Of a stretch of 9,790 bases of DNA, positions 6,753 through 9,790 are shown piece after piece. Under the pieces are notes generated by a model that searched no databases, was not told the origin of the DNA, and saw only the letters and a list, made by a program, of their open reading frames with translations. The translations under genes and the position numbers were made by a program. Position 1 is the stretch's first letter. The number at the start of each line of letters is the position of its first letter. The DNA is from an uncultured Opitutia bacterium (GTDB taxonomy: Bacteria; Verrucomicrobiota; Verrucomicrobiia; Opitutales; JABJCN01). The stretch spans positions 1 to 9,790 of the forward strand of contig CAJWSN010000038.1 of assembly GCA_913046175.1 (NCBI GenBank), written 5' to 3'.

Positions 6753-6756
6753 AAAC

Positions 6757-9700
6757 ATGGAGAAAACAAAATCCTTCAAGGACTGCAAATGGTTGCTTGG
6801 CTCCCACTCCCTGGTCACATTCAATGACAACCTCGCCAAGTACATGTTGCTTGGGCTATGTGGAGCCATCATGTCACAGCAGGCCTTTCAGGATGCCAAT
6901 GTGAAGATTGGCATCCTCCTCGTCCTTCCCTTCATCATTTTTGCGCCTCTGGCCGGTTGGCTCGCCGACCGTTTTCCGAAAAAAACAGTGATCAGTTCCA
7001 CGCTGATTGCCCAAGTTGTTGGGTTGGGCATTATTGCCACAGGCATGGCACAAGAAAGTCTCGGAATCGCACTTGCAGGATTCTTCCTCCTTGCAGTGCA
7101 GACAATCTTCTTCTCGCCGGCACGTTATGGAATCCTAAAGGAACTGGTGGGTTCACGACAATTGGGATTGGCCATTGGCTGGACAGAAATGCTGGGCATG
7201 ACGGCCGTGCTTGTCGGGGGGTTCTTCGGAGGAATGGCCTTCAAGAAAGCCTCTGAGGCAAGCGGTGACAGTTGGAAGGCGGGGCTCATGGTAACCGTTG
7301 GGATTTCCGTATTGTCATTGCTGTCCTGGATTCTGTTCCAGCCCACACGAAAGACTCCGGCCAAAAGCTCGTCACCCTTTGGAGTGCGCAACCTGTTCGG
7401 TCACTTCCATGAACTTTCCGAGGCAATGCAGGACCGGGGCTTGCGCTTGTCGCTCCTTGGCTTCGCATGGTTCCTTGGCATCGCGTGGCTGGTGATCTTG
7501 TGCCTGGGCGTGCTTTCCAAGCAAATCGCCACCGGCGATGAGGTTGGGCAATTGACCGGCATTTTTAACCTGTTTCTGGGAATCGGCATCATCCTGGGAA
7601 GCCTTTTCACAGGATACATTAACCGTGGGCGCGTTGAACTGGGTGTTGTCGCCCTTGGAGCACTCGGAATCGCGGTGATCCTGCTGCTGGCAGGCCTGTG
7701 CATACCGCAAAACCCCGGGGATAGCCAGGCCCCATTTCGAGCCTGCATGGTTGGCATGGGTTTTTTTGGTGCCATCTTTTCTGTGCCCCTTCGGGGATTC
7801 ATGGTCGACCGGGCGGGCGAGGAACGAAGAGGTCGTGTCCTTGCCTCATCCACTTTGCTGAGCAACTTGTTTGGGCTCTCGTTCATTGGCCTACACTTCC
7901 TGATGCTCAAGCTGGGCTTGTCAGCAAAAGGGCAGTTTCTGTTCATGGCCCTGCCCAGCATAATCGTAACCGGTTACGTCCTCTATCTTCTCCCCGAAGC
8001 TCTCTTTCGCACCCTCGTTCTGATAGTGACTCGCATCATCTACAAGGTTCGCATTGAGAACGTCGAAAATGTCCCCGCCTCCGGAGGCGTCCTTCTGATC
8101 GCCAATCACATATCCTATGCCGATCCGGCCATGATCGGTGCCGCGTGCCCGCGGCCCGTGCGCTTCATCGGGTTCTCGGGACTGACCAACTCACGATTTC
8201 TTAAATTCATCTTCAAGTTAACCGGGGTAATCCCTGTCTCACCGACGAACGCTCGTGAAGCCATCACGAAGGCCGCCGAATGCATTGCTCAAGGCGAAGT
8301 CGTCTGCATGTTTCCAGAAGGGGCAATTTCAAGGACTGGTGCAATGCAGGGCCTCAAGCGTGGCTTTGAGCTCATTGCCAAGCGCGCAAACGCCCCCGTC
8401 ATCCCCGTGAGCCTTGATGGTCTCTGGGGTTCCATTTTTAGCTATGAACGCAAAAAGTTCTTCAAGAAAAAACCCATTCGCATACCCTATCCTGTAACTG
8501 TCAACTTTGGATCACCCATGAGCACACAAGAAGCCTCATCTGCCGCAGCCCGGCAATCCCTGCAGGACCTTGCAGAGGAAGCCTTTTCGCAGCGTCCTGT
8601 ATTACGCAGCCACATCGGACTGGCCGTCTTCGAGGGACTTGCCGCTGCTGGATCACGAGAAATCCTGGTCGACTATACCGAGGATCGAAAGCCCATTCAG
8701 GCAAAACAGTTGCTTGCACTTGGCATTGCCTTCAGAGACCGCCTCGCCAAAACCACCTCGGCAAAGCGAGTTGGGATTGTACTTCCGCCAGGCATTGGCG
8801 CCACCGTGGCCAATCTCGCCTGCGTTCTTGGTGGCAAAGTTCCCGTGAATCTCAACTTCTCCCTGGGTGCAGCCGCCCTGAAGTCCTGTGTCAATCGTGC
8901 AGAAATTGATACCCTTATCACCACGGAAAAAGTAAAGAAACGCTTCCCCGACCTGCCGGGAACCTCTAACGAACTTGACATAAAGGACGAATTGCAGGCG
9001 CTCTCAAAGGCTTCAATCGGTCTGCGACTTGGGCTGCTTAAGCTGTTTCCATCAAGTCTTTCATCCCGCTTCTTCAAGGTGCCACGACACGGTGACCGTG
9101 AGGAGGCTGCACTTATCTTCACCAGCGGTAGTTCCGGTGAACCCAAGGGAGTTGTCCTCTCCCATCGTAATCTTTTGGGCAATGTAACCCAAATCTCAGA
9201 CATCAACCTCATCGACCAGGACCAGATTCTGCTCGGAAATCTCCCCCTCTTCCACAGCTTCGGGTTCCTCGTCACACTCTGGTACCCCCTGATCAAGGGT
9301 ATTCGACTGGTCACCCTGCCCTCCCCACTCGAGCTCCGCAAGGCCATTGATGCAATTTACGAGGAGAAAGTAACTGCACTGCTGGGCACGCCAACCTTCC
9401 TCAAGCCCTACCTTCGCAAGGCAGACCCGGAAAAAATAGCCTCGCTTCAATTCGTCATTGTGGGGGCGGAAAAGACCCCAAAAGGCCTCGCAGAAGAATG
9501 GGAATCAAAGTTTGGGTCCAAGTACCTGGAAGGTTACGGACTCACCGAGACGTCCCCGGTCTCAAGCGTGAACCTCCCCGATCCTCCTAGCACCAAGGAA
9601 GAAAAGTTTAAGGAGGTTGGTTCACGAAAGGGTGCCGCCGGGCGCCTCCTCCCAGGGGTAACGATTCGCTTTATCGACCCTGACACCAACGAGGAGAGGC

Positions 9701-9790
9701 CCTACGGCGAGACAGGCATAATTAAGTTGCGGGGGCCAAACATTTTTGAGGGCTACCTTGGTCAACCCGAAAAAACCAGCGAAGTCCTCA
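6757..9790 (+). CDS. LplT-Aas type fusion: MFS transporter, PlsC acyltransferase, acyl-ACP/CoA synthetase (3' end outside the window)
   Basis: The frame is open for 1011 codons and runs off the right edge. Residues 1 to about 425 are a polytopic MFS transporter resembling LplT, with the motif-A-like loop GWLADRFPKK (67-76). Residues about 428-610 form a PlsC glycerolipid acyltransferase with the catalytic NHISYAD (His451, Asp456; HX4D) and FPEGAISRTG (519-528). From about 620 comes an AMP-binding synthetase with the phosphate loop TSGSSGEPKG (789-798) and YGLTET (927-932). The missing end should hold the last part of its C-terminal subdomain, perhaps 100-150 residues. In E. coli, LplT flips lysophosphatidylethanolamine inward and the separate Aas reacylates it using fatty acid activated on ACP; here both would be one inner-membrane protein that repairs or remodels phospholipids. 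The gene diverges from the carbamoyltransferase operon. Start ATG 6757 is supported by AAGGAAGGA. Confidence 0.93.
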   Translation, partial: MEKTKSFKDCKWLLGSHSLVTFNDNLAKYMLLGLCGAIMSQQAFQDANVKIGILLVLPFIIFAPLAGWLADRFPKKTVISSTLIAQVVGLGIIATGMAQESLGIALAGFFLLAVQTIFFSPARYGILKELVGSRQLGLAIGWTEMLGMTAVLVGGFFGGMAFKKASEASGDSWKAGLMVTVGISVLSLLSWILFQPTRKTPAKSSSPFGVRNLFGHFHELSEAMQDRGLRLSLLGFAWFLGIAWLVILCLGVLSKQIATGDEVGQLTGIFNLFLGIGIILGSLFTGYINRGRVELGVVALGALGIAVILLLAGLCIPQNPGDSQAPFRACMVGMGFFGAIFSVPLRGFMVDRAGEERRGRVLASSTLLSNLFGLSFIGLHFLMLKLGLSAKGQFLFMALPSIIVTGYVLYLLPEALFRTLVLIVTRIIYKVRIENVENVPASGGVLLIANHISYADPAMIGAACPRPVRFIGFSGLTNSRFLKFIFKLTGVIPVSPTNAREAITKAAECIAQGEVVCMFPEGAISRTGAMQGLKRGFELIAKRANAPVIPVSLDGLWGSIFSYERKKFFKKKPIRIPYPVTVNFGSPMSTQEASSAAARQSLQDLAEEAFSQRPVLRSHIGLAVFEGLAAAGSREILVDYTEDRKPIQAKQLLALGIAFRDRLAKTTSAKRVGIVLPPGIGATVANLACVLGGKVPVNLNFSLGAAALKSCVNRAEIDTLITTEKVKKRFPDLPGTSNELDIKDELQALSKASIGLRLGLLKLFPSSLSSRFFKVPRHGDREEAALIFTSGSSGEPKGVVLSHRNLLGNVTQISDINLIDQDQILLGNLPLFHSFGFLVTLWYPLIKGIRLVTLPSPLELRKAIDAIYEEKVTALLGTPTFLKPYLRKADPEKIASLQFVIVGAEKTPKGLAEEWESKFGSKYLEGYGLTETSPVSSVNLPDPPSTKEEKFKEVGSRKGAAGRLLPGVTIRFIDPDTNEERPYGETGIIKLRGPNIFEGYLGQPEKTSEVL

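Larger units (their letters stand above)
6471..6756. other. Divergent intergenic region
   Basis: These 286 bases separate the leftward carbamoyltransferase operon from the rightward LplT-Aas fusion gene and must hold promoters for both. Apart from the tentative leftward promoter and the fusion gene's ribosome binding site, there is an isolated AAAGGAGG (6506-6513) with no start codon at a useful distance, and an AT-rich stretch near 6626-6634 that could be part of a rightward promoter. No clear operator palindrome was seen. Confidence 0.5.

Noticed and set aside
6640..6756. N-terminal extension of the fusion gene from ATG 6640 or 6691
   Set aside because: The frame is open, but neither ATG has a ribosome binding site, and the extra residues do not look like an MFS N-terminus. 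ATG 6757 has a strong site.
7401..7961. Leftward open frame of 186 codons
   Set aside because: It is antisense to the MFS part of the fusion gene, and its Arg/Pro/Ser/Met-rich peptide is typical of a shadow frame.
8697..9347. Leftward open frame of 216 codons
   Set aside because: It is antisense to the AMP-binding domain, whose phosphate loop lies at 9121-9150 on the plus strand. Its Arg/Ser-rich composition is that of a shadow.

Overview
The window looks like chromosomal DNA of a Gram-negative bacterium, most likely of the PVC group (Verrucomicrobiota or a relative). The clues are a probable lipoprotein, a FecR/LamG-type N-terminal module of a kind common in Verrucomicrobiota and Planctomycetota, a single-polypeptide LplT-Aas phospholipid acyltransferase, weak or absent Shine-Dalgarno sites before most genes, and coding DNA of about 50% GC by eye. 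The assignment is an inference. No tRNA, rRNA, CRISPR array, insertion sequence or phage gene was seen.

Layout. Bases 1-187 are AT-rich and may hold the last codons of a rightward gene. Bases 188-2241 carry a leftward pair: an NAD-binding beta-hydroxyacid dehydrogenase (1351-2241), then a lipoprotein of unknown function (188-1306). Divergent from it is a small alpha/beta hydrolase (2390-3121). This converges on a leftward FecR-type membrane protein (3308-3781), and a strong hairpin between them (3159-3190) ends with a T-run in the leftward direction. Next comes the most interesting part, a leftward three-gene operon (6470-3915): a NodU/CmcH-family O-carbamoyltransferase, an SxtJ-family membrane protein, and a DUF5989 one-helix membrane peptide ending in PFIYTLF. 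Divergent from that operon and running off the right edge is a gene of at least 1011 codons (6757-9790). It joins an LplT-like MFS transporter, a PlsC-type acyltransferase and an AMP-binding acyl-ACP/CoA synthetase.

How the genes may work together. The carbamoyltransferase, SxtJ and DUF5989 genes have the same order as sxtI-sxtJ-sxtK of the cyanobacterial saxitoxin cluster, but no other toxin gene is present. The cassette therefore probably carbamoylates something else, perhaps a cell-surface or lipid-linked molecule, since both partners are membrane proteins. The adjacent LplT-Aas fusion is expected to import lysophospholipid and reacylate it at the inner membrane. The two units share an upstream region, so a common envelope theme is possible but unproven.
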